DNA of 42,385 nucleotides from the NCBI GenBank assembly GCA_016704305.1, contig JADJAL010000051.1:1-42385 (forward strand), written 5' to 3'. The notes beneath the pieces are model-generated. The model did not search any database. It was not told the DNA's origin and saw nothing but the letters and a program-made list of their open reading frames with translations. Position numbers and translations under genes: made by a program. The stretch is from Haliea sp. Lineage in GTDB: Bacteria; Pseudomonadota; Gammaproteobacteria; Pseudomonadales; Halieaceae. Within the stretch, counting starts at the first letter, position 1; every line of letters starts with the position of its first letter. Below, piece after piece: positions 8,838-17,953 of the stretch.

Positions 8838-8888
8838 ATTGGAATCAAAAATAATCGCGCGCCGCGTTTGCACTCGATACAGGCGTAG

Positions 8889-9365
8889 CTAGATGTGGTG
8901 CACCTGATCGATTTCGAATTCGATATCACCGCCGGGCGCCTTCACGATAACGACCTCGCCCTCTTCTTTGCCGATCAATGCGCGCGCAATCGGCGAGCCG
9001 ACCGAGATCATGTTGCCCTTCACATCGGCTTCATCCTCACCGACGATGCGGTACCTGACGGTATCGCCCGTCTCCACATTGATCAGGTCGACGGTGGTGC
9101 CGAAGATCACCCTGCCTGTCTTGGGAATGGTCGTGATATCGATTACCTGGGCATTGGCGAGCTTGCCCTCGATTTCCATGATGCGACCTTCCGCAAAGCT
9201 CTGCTGCTCCCGCGCCGCGTGGTACTCCGCGTTCTCTTTCAGGTCGCCGTGCGCGCGCGCCTCGGCAATCGCCTCGACAATGCGCGGGCGCTCGACCTTG
9301 CGCAGTCGATCGAGTTCCTGGCGCAGCGCAGTTTCTCCGGCCAGCGTCATCGGAAACTTGGTCAT
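8889..9365 (-). CDS. greA: Transcription elongation factor GreA
   Basis: Rescues backtracked RNA polymerase by stimulating cleavage of the nascent RNA 3' end. At 158 residues it matches the family length. The N-terminal coiled coil contains GDLKENAEYHAAREQQ, whose acidic tip (D and E) enters the secondary channel. The C-terminal globular domain has VGEDEAD and ISVGSPIARALIG. Its start overlaps the carB stop as ATGA, so it is the third gene of a carA-carB-greA operon, as in Pseudomonas. Confidence 0.97.
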   Translation of the reverse strand: MTKFPMTLAGETALRQELDRLRKVERPRIVEAIAEARAHGDLKENAEYHAAREQQSFAEGRIMEIEGKLANAQVIDITTIPKTGRVIFGTTVDLINVETGDTVRYRIVGEDEADVKGNMISVGSPIARALIGKEEGEVVIVKAPGGDIEFEIDQVHHI

Positions 9366-12300
9366 GGTTTTATTCTCCTGTGCAAATCCTGCAAGCGTCG
9401 CACTGTCTTTTCACCCTTGAATTTCAGGCCCATGACGATCGCCTGCGCGGCGGTCAGGGTGGTTGTGTAAAACACCCTGTGAGCCTCGGCACTGGCGCGG
9501 ATAGGGGCAGAATCCTCAATCGCTCGCCGGCCTTCGGTCGTGTTGATGATAAAGTCTGCCTCGTCATTCTTGATCATGTCGACAATATGCGGGCGACCTT
9601 CCAGCACCTTGTTGACGCGACGCACCTTCAGGCCCGCCTGCTCCAGTACTTGTGCAGTGCCGCCGGTCGCGACCAGCGAGAAACCCAGTTCGGCGAGATC
9701 GCGCGCCACCTGGACAATGCCCGGCTTGTCCACGTCGCGCACACTGATCAGGGCTGTGCCTTCGGATGGCGCACCACTGCCGACGGCCAGTTGTGCTTTG
9801 GAAAAGGCCTCGGCAAAGGTGTCGCCAGTGCCCATGACCTCGCCGGTGGATTTCATCTCCGGTCCGAGAATGGGATCGACTCCGGGAAACTTGTTGAACG
9901 GCAACACCGCTTCCTTGACACAGAAATAGGGCGGGATCAGTTCGCGGGTAAAGCCCTGCTCCGCCAGCGTTTGGCCCACCATGCAACGGGCGGCGACCTT
10001 GGCCAGCGACACACCGATGCATTTGGAGACAAACGGGACGGTGCGTGAGGCGCGCGGATTGACCTCGATCACGTAGATCTCATTATCCTGCCAGGCGAGC
10101 TGCACATTCATCAGCCCTTTGACCCCGAGCTCCAGCGCCATCTTTTTAACCTGCTCACGCATTTCATCCTGCAGCGCGGCGTCCAGGCTGTAGGGCGGCA
10201 GCGAGCAGGCGGAGTCACCGGAGTGCACGCCTGCCTGCTCGATATGTTGCATGATCGCGCCGATCACCACTTCCTCGCCATCACTCACCGCGTCGATATC
10301 CACCTCAATCGCCGCGCTCAGGAAACTGTCCAGCAACACCGGCGAATCGTGGGAAACCTGCACCGCGTCGCGCATGTAGCGCAGCAGATCCTCTTCCCGG
10401 TAGACGATTTCCATCGCGCGTCCACCGAGCACGTACGAAGGCCGCACCACCAGCGGGTAGCCGATAGCCCTGGCCGCCTCCAGCGCTTCGCCGACACTGC
10501 GCACGGTGGTATTGACCGGCTGCCGCAGACCCAGTTTCTGGATCATCTGCTGGAAGCGCTCGCGATCTTCCGCGCGGTCGATTGCATCCGGTGTCGTGCC
10601 GATGATGGGCACGCCCTGGGCTTCCAGCGCCCGCGCCAGTTTCAGCGGCGTCTGGCCGCCAAATTGCACGATCACGCCTTTCGGCTTTTCCAGGTGCACG
10701 ATCTCCAGCACATCCTCCAGCGTCACCGGCTCAAAATAGAGGCGATCCGACGTGTCGTAATCGGTGGACACCGTCTCCGGATTGCAATTGACCATGATGG
10801 TCTCGTAACCGTCCTCACGCAGCGCCAGCGCGGCGTGGACGCAGCAGTAATCGAACTCGATGCCCTGGCCGATACGGTTGGGTCCGCCGCCCAGCACCAG
10901 GATTTTGTCGCGACCGGTGGGCGCGGCCTCGCACTCCTCCTCGTAGGTGGAATACATATAAGCGGTCGCGGAGGCAAACTCGGCGGCGCAGGTATCCACG
11001 CGCTTGTACACCGGGCGTATGCCCAGTTGCTGGCGATGCTCGCGCACCTGTGTTTCGGTTGCGGCCAACAACACCGCGAGGCGCTCATCGGCAAAGCCCT
11101 TGCGCTTGAGCGCGAACATCCGGGCGTGATCGATCTCTTCCAGCCGTACCGTTTTCAGTTTGTCCTCGGTGGCGATCAGGTCCTGTATCTGCACCAGGAA
11201 CCACGGGTCCACGCCGGAGTACTGGTACACCTCGTCGACACTCATCCCAGCGCGGAACGCATCGCCGATGTACCAGATGCGATCCGGGCCGGGATTGGTC
11301 AACTCCGCCACCAACACATCGCGCAGTTCGGGGTCGTCCACGTCGATCTGGTGCTCAAAGCCAGCGGAGCCCACTTCGAGGCCGCGCAACGCCTTTTGCA
11401 GCGACTCCTGGAAGGTGCGGCCAATGGCCATCACTTCACCCACGGACTTCATCTGCGTGGTGAGGCGCGTGTCGGCGCCGTTGAATTTTTCGAACGCGAA
11501 GCGCGGAATCTTGGTCACAACGTAATCGATGGACGGTTCGAACGAGGCCGGGGTCGCGCCGCCGGTGATGTCGTTCTGCAACTCGTCCAGCGTGTACCCG
11601 ATGGCCAGCTTCGCCGCCACTTTGGCGATCGGGAAACCGGTCGCCTTGGACGCCAGCGCCGAGGAGCGCGAGACGCGGGGATTCATTTCGATGATCACCA
11701 TGCGACCGGTCTTCGGATCCTGCCCGAACTGCACGTTGGAGCCGCCCGTTTCCACACCGATTTCACGCAACACCGCCAGCGAGGCGTTGCGCATGATCTG
11801 GTATTCCTTGTCGGTGAGGGTCTGCGCTGGCGCTACCGTGATGGAATCACCGGTGTGCACGCCCATCGCGTCAAAGTTCTCGATGGAGCAGACGATGATG
11901 CAGTTGTCCTTCTTGTCGCGGACCACCTCCATCTCAAATTCTTTCCAGCCGATCAGCGACTCGTCGATCAACAGCTCGTTGGTCGGCGACAGATCCAGGC
12001 CGCGCCGGCAGATCGTTTCGAAATTCCGTGCGGTTGTAAGCGATACCGCCGCCGGAGCCGCCCATCGTAAACGAGGGCCGGATGATGCAGGGAAAGCCGA
12101 TGGAATCCTGCACCTGGAAGGCTTCTTCGAGGCTGTGCGCGAGCGCTGAGCGGGGCGTTGCGAGGCCGATGCGCTTCATCGCCTTGTCGAACAACTGGCG
12201 ATCCTCGGCCTTGTCGATGGCTTCCTCGGACGCGCCGATCAGTTCCACGCCGAACTTGTCGAGCACGCCTTCCCGCGCCAGGTCGAGCGCGCAGTTGAGC

Positions 12301-12584
12301 GCTGTCTGGCCGCCCATGGTCGGCAGCAGCGCGTCGGGTCTTTCCACCTCGATGATGCGCGCGACGGTCCGCCACTCGATGGGCTCGATATAGGTGGCAT
12401 CCGCCATCGCCGGGTCGGTCATGATGGTGGCCGGATTGGAGTTCACCAGGATGACCCGGTAACCCTCTTCTCGCAACGCTTTGCAGGCCTGGGCACCGGA
12501 GTAGTCGAATTCGCAGGCCTGGCCGATAACGATAGGGCCGGCGCCGAGGATCAGGATGCTTTTGAGGTCAGTACGCTTCGGCAT
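9362..12584 (-). CDS. carB: Carbamoyl-phosphate synthase large subunit, one-base frameshift
   Basis: Makes carbamoyl phosphate from bicarbonate, ammonia and two ATP, for arginine and pyrimidine synthesis. The N-terminal part (ILILGAGPIVIGQACEFDYSG) and first ATP-grasp domain are in one frame up to near 12020. The rest (from IDESLIGWKEFEMEV) is in another. An extra base at about 12019-12020 explains this: removing it restores NRTEFETICRRGLDLSPTNE. The second half begins ILVLGGGPNRIGQGIEFDYC, and the last about 140 residues form the MGS-like allosteric domain (ALISVRDVDKPGIV). The repaired length is 1073 residues, as expected. Probably a sequencing error. Confidence 0.95.
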
Positions 12585-12590
12585 AGTGGC

Positions 12591-13733
12591 TTACTTCTTC
12601 CGGGCCCGTGCGGTGATCAAATCGATAAAATGCTGGAACAGCGGCGAGGCATCATGCGGGCCGGGACTGGCCTCCGGGTGCCCCTGGAAACTGAACGCCG
12701 CCTTGTCCGTGCGATGGATACCCTGCAGGCTGCCATCGAACAGGGACTTGTGGGTCACGCGCAGCGTGTCCGACAAACTCGCCTCATCCACCGCGAAACC
12801 GTGATTCTGGCTGGTGATCAACACCGTGCCGTCGCCTAAGTTCTGCACCGGGTGGTTGGCGCCGTGATGGCCGAATTTCATTTTCAGCGTTCTGGCGCCA
12901 CTCGCCAGCCCCAGCAACTGGTGGCCGAGGCAGATGCCGAATATCGGAATGTCCGTCTCGAGAAAGGTCTTGATGGCGGCGATCGCGTAGTCGCAGGGCT
13001 CCGGGTCGCCCGGGCCGTTCGACAGAAAGATGCCATCCGGCTGCAGGGCCAGCACGTCAGCCGCCGGTGTCTGCGCGGGCACCACCGTGATGCGGCAGCC
13101 CAGGTCAACCAGCATGCGCAGGATATTGCGCTTGACGCCGAAATCGTAGGCCACGACATGCCAGAGCAGCTCGGACGCGGGTCGCTCGCGATGCCCCACG
13201 CCCAGCACCCAACTGCCTTCACGCCACTCGTAACGGCTTGCCGCGCTGACCTCCTTGGCCAGGTCCATGCCCTTGAGGCCGGCAAACGCCCGTGCGTTTT
13301 CCAGTGCCAGCGCAGCATCCACCGACTCGCCTGCCATCAGGCAACCATTCAGGGCGCCCTTGTCGCGCAGGATGCGGGTCAGTCGGCGGGTGTCGATTTC
13401 AGCGATAGCGACAATATTGTGGCGCTGCAAATACTCGGACAGACCCTGCTGGTTGCGGTAGTTGCTGGCCATTAGCGGCAGGTCGCGGATCACCAGGCCT
13501 GCGGCCCAGATCGCGCCCGACTCCTCGTCCTCGGTATTGGTGCCGGTATTGCCGATGTGGGGGTAGGTCAGCGTGACAATCTGGCGTGCGTAGGAGGGGT
13601 CGGTCAGGATTTCCTGGTAGCCGCTCATCGCGGTATTGAACACCACCTCGCCCACCGAGGTACCCATGGCACCAATCGCCACGCCGTTGAAAATACTGCC
13701 GTCTTCAAGGGCTAATATGGCCGGAATGGACAA
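12591..13733 (-). CDS. carA: Carbamoyl-phosphate synthase small subunit, TTG start
   Basis: Glutaminase subunit that hydrolyses glutamine and channels ammonia to CarB. It has 380 residues. The N-terminal domain has FNTAMSGYQEILTDPSYARQ, and the class I amidotransferase domain has nucleophile C268 (FGICLGHQLLG) with H352 and E354 (GHPEASPG). The start codon is TTG, five bases after GGAGG; E. coli carA is also known to use TTG. carB starts six bases after its stop. A sigma70-like promoter and a terminator-like hairpin lie upstream. dapB, which precedes carA in many relatives, is not here. Confidence 0.96.
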   Translation of the reverse strand: MSIPAILALEDGSIFNGVAIGAMGTSVGEVVFNTAMSGYQEILTDPSYARQIVTLTYPHIGNTGTNTEDEESGAIWAAGLVIRDLPLMASNYRNQQGLSEYLQRHNIVAIAEIDTRRLTRILRDKGALNGCLMAGESVDAALALENARAFAGLKGMDLAKEVSAASRYEWREGSWVLGVGHRERPASELLWHVVAYDFGVKRNILRMLVDLGCRITVVPAQTPAADVLALQPDGIFLSNGPGDPEPCDYAIAAIKTFLETDIPIFGICLGHQLLGLASGARTLKMKFGHHGANHPVQNLGDGTVLITSQNHGFAVDEASLSDTLRVTHKSLFDGSLQGIHRTDKAAFSFQGHPEASPGPHDASPLFQHFIDLITARARKK

Positions 13734-13774
13734 GACAACCTCCGTCGATCAATGACTTAAACGCCAATCGCGCG

Positions 13775-13813
13775 CTCGCAAAAAAAGCGAGATGGGGAAC
13801 CGCATCTCGCTTT
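13775..13813 (-). terminator. Candidate carAB attenuator: intrinsic terminator with a competing hairpin
   Basis: On the minus strand AAAGCGAGATG and CATCTCGCTTT form an 11-bp stem with an 8-base loop (13784-13813), running into seven T residues. It lies between the carAB promoter and the carA start, about 50 bases before the TTG. The 3' arm CTCGC can also pair with GCGAG just after the T run (13775-13779 with 13787-13791), giving a mutually exclusive hairpin that would contain the T run in its loop. That is the layout of an attenuator. It could instead terminate transcription arriving from upstream, but no minus-strand gene lies there. Confidence 0.65.
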
Positions 13814-13892
13814 GACATGAATACAGCTCAGGTTATTCACGGGGCACACTGCAACCCGGTGCGCGGGGCGGGTGTGTGTAATATGGCGAGGC

Positions 13893-13921
13893 ATTGTAGG
13901 GGAAGGGTTTGGGAGTGTCCA
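13893..13921 (-). promoter_or_regulatory. Sigma70-type promoter for carAB-greA
   Basis: On the minus strand TGGACA (13916-13921) is followed after exactly 17 bases by TACAAT (13893-13898), 5/6 matches at both boxes. The predicted transcript starts near 13886, giving a leader of about 150 bases that includes the terminator-like hairpin. Confidence 0.65.
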
Positions 13922-13944
13922 CACTCGCGCGGAACACTCGCGCG
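13921..13944 (+). repeat. 11-bp direct repeat between divergent promoters
   Basis: ACACTCGCGCG occurs at 13921-13931 and again at 13934-13944 (period 13). It lies directly upstream of the carAB -35 box and about 20 bases before the SDR-gene -35 box. It could bind a regulator of either promoter, such as the TetR protein encoded in the SDR operon. Confidence 0.5.
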
Positions 13945-13963
13945 AAAAGTCCGGCTAAAGCAG

Positions 13964-13991
13964 TTGCTTTAAGGAAAAAAGTGCCTATGAT
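13964..13991 (+). promoter_or_regulatory. Candidate promoter for the SDR-TetR operon
   Basis: TTGCTT (13964-13969) and TATGAT (13986-13991) are separated by 16 bases, and the ATG of the SDR gene is about 30 bases downstream. The -10 matches 5/6, the -35 only 3/6, so an activator may be needed. Confidence 0.4.
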
Positions 13992-14022
13992 GAGCCTCCC
14001 CTTCAGCCAGTGGAGCGCTTTC

Positions 14023-14847
14023 ATGGCGTATGTACAAGGCAAAATCGCCGTTATCACCGGTGCGGCCTCGGGAATCCGGCGCGCGCTGGCGTTGCAACTG
14101 AACCGCGACGGCTGCGAACTCTTTCTCAGTGATATCAATGAAGGCGGCCTGAGCGAAACCGTCAGCCTGTTAACGCGCAAGGACATCCCCGCCGTCAGCC
14201 AGGTGCTGGACGTGGCCAGTAAAGAAGCGGTGCATGCCTGGGCTGACCGCATCGCTGCCAGCAAGGGCCACGTGGATATCGTGATCAATAACGCCGGCGT
14301 CGCGCTGCTGGCCACCGTCGAGGAATGCGATTACGCCAACCTTGAATGGCTGATGGGCATCAACTTCTGGGGCGTGGTGTACGGTACGCAAGCCTTCCTG
14401 CCGCTGTTGCGCAAGTCGCGCCAGGGGCATCTGGTGAACCTGTCTTCGGTCTTTGGCCTGATCGCCGTGCCGACCCAGTCGGCTTACAACGCCGCGAAAT
14501 TCGCGGTGCGCGGCTATACCGAGGCGCTGCGCCAGGAAATGGCGGGGACGAACGTGCATGTCTGCTGCGTCCACCCCGGCGGCATCAAAACCAATATCGC
14601 GCGCGTCGCGCGTGGCGGCAACCAGACGCTGACGCCCGAGGAGCGCGGCCAGGAGTTCGAACGACTCGCCAAAACCAGCCCGGAAGTCGCAGCGCAAAAA
14701 ATCATCACGGCGATCGAGAAGCGCAAGCCGCGCCTTCTGATTGGGCCGGATGCGGTAATCATCTCGTTGATGTGCCGCCTGTTTCCGGTCAGTTACACGC
14801 GCTTTATTCCGCGGCTGGACAAAGCGGACCATCTGACCAGCAAATGA
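14023..14847 (+). CDS. Short-chain dehydrogenase/reductase with altered nucleotide motif
   Basis: A classical SDR of 274 residues, likely an NAD(P)-dependent alcohol or ketone oxidoreductase. NNAG is at 89-92, and the catalytic Ser142, Tyr155 and Lys159 are all present (NLSSVFG; SAYNAAKF). The TGxxxGxG cofactor motif reads TGAASGIR: the third glycine is arginine (R19), which would be expected to disturb dinucleotide binding unless it is a base error (CGG for GGG or GGC). The start at 14023 begins MAYVQGKIAVITGAAS; longer in-frame starts lack SDR character. Its stop overlaps the TetR start by ATGA. Substrate unknown; a lipid-related role is suggested by the following acyl-CoA dehydrogenases. 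Confidence 0.9.
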   Translation: MAYVQGKIAVITGAASGIRRALALQLNRDGCELFLSDINEGGLSETVSLLTRKDIPAVSQVLDVASKEAVHAWADRIAASKGHVDIVINNAGVALLATVEECDYANLEWLMGINFWGVVYGTQAFLPLLRKSRQGHLVNLSSVFGLIAVPTQSAYNAAKFAVRGYTEALRQEMAGTNVHVCCVHPGGIKTNIARVARGGNQTLTPEERGQEFERLAKTSPEVAAQKIITAIEKRKPRLLIGPDAVIISLMCRLFPVSYTRFIPRLDKADHLTSK

Positions 14848-15521
14848 CGGCGCCTGCCCGCACCACTCGCGCCCGCACCACCGTCGATAAAGGCGCCGAC
14901 ACCCGCGAGCGCCTGCTGCTGACCGCGCTGCACCTGTACGCCACCGAAGGCCTGCACGCCGTGTCGCTGCGTCGCATCAGTACCGAGGCCGGCTCGAAGA
15001 ACTCGGCGGCGATGCACTACCATTTCCAGAACAAGCTCGGCGTGGTGCAGGCGCTGGTGGAGTTGATCGCCCGCGAGCTGCGGCGCATCGCAAGTAGCTT
15101 GCGGGTCGAGCAATCCACTGCGCGTTCACTGCGCGGCGCCTGTCGCGATACCCTGCGCCCACTGGTGCAGCTGCCGACAAGACAACCCTGGGGCGCCGAC
15201 GGCGTGCGGTTCCTGTCGCGCCTGGTGAGCGAGCACGACGAGGAGATCGCCGCGCTGGTCAACGCCATGTTCGCGCCGTTCTGGCAGCGCGTGGATCGCG
15301 CGCTGCAAGCACAACTGCCCGACTTGCCGGCGCCGGTGCGTCGCCTGCGCATCATGTTCATGAGCAGCAATGTGCTGCACGGCGTGGCGGAAGTCGGCTG
15401 GCTCACGCACACACCGCTGGGCGACCTGAGTGATTTCGATGATGACGCCTTGCTTGACCACCTGGTGGACTACCTGATTGGCGGACTGCAGGCGCCGTGC
15501 CTCACCGCCGTGAATTCATAA
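14844..15521 (+). CDS. TetR-family transcriptional regulator
   Basis: Predicted cytosolic repressor of 225 residues. The N-terminal helix-turn-helix is visible at about 22-70: RERLLLTALHLYATEG, LRRISTEAGSKNSAAMHYHF, then a ligand-binding helical domain. The ATG at 14844 overlaps the SDR stop; earlier in-frame starts only read the SDR gene out of frame. Coupling to the SDR and closeness to two acyl-CoA dehydrogenase genes suggest it senses an acyl-CoA or a related hydrophobic compound and controls this operon. The ligand is unknown. Confidence 0.9.
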   Translation: MTAPARTTRARTTVDKGADTRERLLLTALHLYATEGLHAVSLRRISTEAGSKNSAAMHYHFQNKLGVVQALVELIARELRRIASSLRVEQSTARSLRGACRDTLRPLVQLPTRQPWGADGVRFLSRLVSEHDEEIAALVNAMFAPFWQRVDRALQAQLPDLPAPVRRLRIMFMSSNVLHGVAEVGWLTHTPLGDLSDFDDDALLDHLVDYLIGGLQAPCLTAVNS

Positions 15522-15562
15522 CCCGAAACCTCAGACCCGAAACCCAAGACCCGAAACTTGAG
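15521..15562 (+). repeat. Three tandem 14-bp repeats
   Basis: The units ACCCGAAACCTCAG (15521-15534), ACCCGAAACCCAAG (15535-15548) and ACCCGAAACTTGAG (15549-15562) have a perfect 14-base period. They fill the space between the TetR stop and the next ribosome-binding site. Their function is unknown; they could be a regulator-binding array or a simple sequence expansion. Confidence 0.8.
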
Positions 15563-15572
15563 AGAGAAGACA

Positions 15573-16690
15573 ATGACCGATACCTCCCCCGACCTGTTAT
15601 TCGACCTGACCCTGACGGATGAGCAGCGCATGAATCGCGAGAGCATGCAGCGCTTCGCTGCCGCGGAAATCCGCACGCAGGCCAAAACCCGTGGATGAAG
15701 GCGCCGCCGTGGCGCGGGATTTTTTATCCTAAAACCGCCGAGTTGGGATTGACCCTGCTGCCCATCCCGGAGGCGCTCGGAGGCGCGGGCGTCGAGCGCT
15801 CGCCCACCTCGAATGCGCTGATCTTCGAGGATCTCGCGCACGGCGACATGGCGCTCACGCTGGGCGCCATCAGCCCGATGGCCTTCGTCAACACGCTGCT
15901 GGACCAGGGTTCGGATGCGCAGCGCGAGCACTTCCTGCCGCGCTTCTGCACGGGCGAATTCGTTGCTGCCACCACCGCATTGCTGGAACCGCGCGCCACC
16001 TTCGAGCCCACGGCGCCCGCCACCACGGCGACCGCGACGGGCGACGGCTATACCCTCTCCGGCAGCAAGAGCATGGTGCCGCTGGGCATGGACGCTGAAC
16101 TGATACTGGTCATCGCGCGCCTGGCCGACGGCGGGCACGCTGCCTTCATTGTCGAGGGCACACCCGAGGGCATGACGCGCACGGAAGAATCCAACATGGG
16201 GCTGCGCGGCGCCCAATTGGCAACGCTAACGTTCGACAACGTGCAACTGCCAGCCAGTGCATTGCTCGGCGGCAAGCCTTTCGACCTGCAACGCTTTATC
16301 GACCTGAGCCGCATCGGCATCTGCACACTCGCTGTCGGCACCTGCCAGGCGGTACTGGATTACGTGACGCCCTACGTCAATGAGCGCGTGGCGTTTGGCG
16401 AGCCCATCAGCAACCGCCAATCCGTCGCGTTCATGGTGGCCGACATCGCCATCGAACTGGAAGCCATGCGCCTGGTGACCTGGCGCGCCGCCTCGCGCGC
16501 GGAACAGGGGCTGGATTTTCACGAGCAGGCGTATCTCGCCAAACTGTTCTGCGCCGAACACGCGATGAAAATCGGCACCGACGGCGTGCAACTGCTCGGG
16601 GGCCACGGCTTCTGCCGCGAGCATCCAGTAGAACTGTGGTACCGCAACCTGCGCGCGATCGACACGCTGGAAGGCATCGCCAGCGTCTGA
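15573..16690 (+). CDS. Acyl-CoA dehydrogenase, two close frameshifts
   Basis: Predicted FAD-dependent acyl-CoA dehydrogenase. The ATG at 15573 gives MTDTSPDLLFDLTLTDEQR and 42 codons, then a TGA at 15696. One extra base near 15685-15690 and one extra T in the T6 run at 15720-15725 restore an open frame of 371 residues (VDEGAAVARDFYPKTAELGL). The middle part has LSGSKSMVPLG and the C-terminus has LLGGHGFCREHPVEL and a TLEG sequence where family members carry the catalytic glutamate. It ends early, without the usual TSEIQ tail. Both lesions are single-base gains, one in a homopolymer, so sequencing error is likely. It may pair with the dehydrogenase that follows. Confidence 0.85.
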
Positions 16691-16741
16691 GGTCTGAAGT
16701 CCAGGTCTTGGCCCCGACATTCATATTGAGGAGTACACACA

Positions 16742-17944
16742 ATGATCAATCTTGAACTTGCAAAGAAACACCAGGAAACCTTCGGCCAGGTGATGATGCT
16801 GGCTGAACACATGATGCGCCCCTACTCGCGCAAATACGACAAGGAGGAGCACACCTACCCGAAGGAAATGGAAGAGGTCGCCAAACTGATCGGCGGCGCG
16901 CGCTCCGCAGCGACGGGCGGTTCCCGCGAACCCATTCCGCCGGGCACCGTGGTCAACGGCGGCAACATGGGTGCCGTCGTTGGCTTGTTCGGCCTGTGCT
17001 GGGGTGATGTGGGATTGTTCCTCGGCATGCCCGGCAGCGGCCTCGGCAACGCGGCGATCACTGCGGTGGGCACCCCCGAGCAGGTGAAGAAATACGGTGG
17101 CAGCTATGCGGCCATGTGTATCACCGAACCCGGCACCGGCTCCGATTCAGCCAACATCAGCACCACTGCCGTGCTCGACGGCGACGAGTGGGTGCTCAAC
17201 GGTGAAAAAATCTATGTCACCGATGGCGACCGCTGCGACACCCTGGTGGTGTGGGCGACGCTGGACAAATCGCTGGGCAAGGCGGCGATCAAATCCTTTA
17301 TCGTGGAGAAGGGCACCCCCGGCTGCGAGGTCACCCGCCTGGAGCACAAGTTGGGCATACGCGCCTCCGACACCGCCGCGATCAGCTTCAATGACTGCCG
17401 CATACCGAAAGACAACATCCTGGGCAGCGCGGAAGTAGCCACCGACGCTGAGGGCCGCAAGAAGGCGTTTGGCGGTGTGATGCAAACCTTCGACAACACC
17501 CGTCCGCCGGTTGCAGCGATGGCAATCGGTGTATCGCGCGCCGCGCTGGACATGTCGCGCGAACTGTTGAAAGCAGAAGGCGTGGAGCTGAAGTTCGATA
17601 AGAAGCCCTGCAACCTCAGCGCCGTGGAAGCGGAGCTGTGCCAGCTGGAGGCCGAATGGAACGCGGCCCGACTTCTGGTACTGAAAGCCGCGTGGATGGC
17701 CGACAACAAGACGCCCAACTCGATGGAAGCGTCGATGTGCAAGGCCAAGGCCGGGCGCGTCGGCAACCACATCACGCTGCGCTGCGTGGCGCTGTGCCAG
17801 AGCCTGGGCTACAGCGAGACGTACCTGCTGGAGAAATTTGCGCGTGACTCCAAGATCCTCGATATCTTCGAGGGTACGCAGCAGATCCAGCAGCTGATCG
17901 TGGCGCGCAGGGTGCTGGGGAAATCCTCCTCTGACCTCAAGTAG
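16742..17944 (+). CDS. Acyl-CoA dehydrogenase
   Basis: A 400-residue FAD-dependent dehydrogenase introducing an alpha-beta double bond into an acyl-CoA. Motifs are CITEPGTGSDSANISTTA (FAD and substrate region), WVLNGEKIYVTDG, LGIRASDTAAISF, and near the C-terminus ILDIFEGTQQIQQL, where the glutamate of FEGT is the expected catalytic base. A GAGGAG ribosome-binding site lies eight bases before the ATG. It follows another acyl-CoA dehydrogenase by 51 bases. Adjacent pairs of this family form heterotetramers in actinobacterial steroid degradation; whether this pair does so is unknown. Acyl chain specificity cannot be read from the sequence. Confidence 0.93.
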   Translation: MINLELAKKHQETFGQVMMLAEHMMRPYSRKYDKEEHTYPKEMEEVAKLIGGARSAATGGSREPIPPGTVVNGGNMGAVVGLFGLCWGDVGLFLGMPGSGLGNAAITAVGTPEQVKKYGGSYAAMCITEPGTGSDSANISTTAVLDGDEWVLNGEKIYVTDGDRCDTLVVWATLDKSLGKAAIKSFIVEKGTPGCEVTRLEHKLGIRASDTAAISFNDCRIPKDNILGSAEVATDAEGRKKAFGGVMQTFDNTRPPVAAMAIGVSRAALDMSRELLKAEGVELKFDKKPCNLSAVEAELCQLEAEWNAARLLVLKAAWMADNKTPNSMEASMCKAKAGRVGNHITLRCVALCQSLGYSETYLLEKFARDSKILDIFEGTQQIQQLIVARRVLGKSSSDLK

Positions 17945-17953
17945 CCCAATGCG

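Noticed and set aside
10223..12070. 615-codon plus-strand open frame opposite carB
   Set aside because: It mirrors carB codon structure (histidine- and arginine-rich) and has no domain or ribosome-binding site.
13710..13818. 37-codon frame starting at 13818 (minus) through the carA leader hairpin
   Set aside because: There is no Shine-Dalgarno sequence, and its residues show no arginine or pyrimidine-related bias, so a leader peptide cannot be supported.
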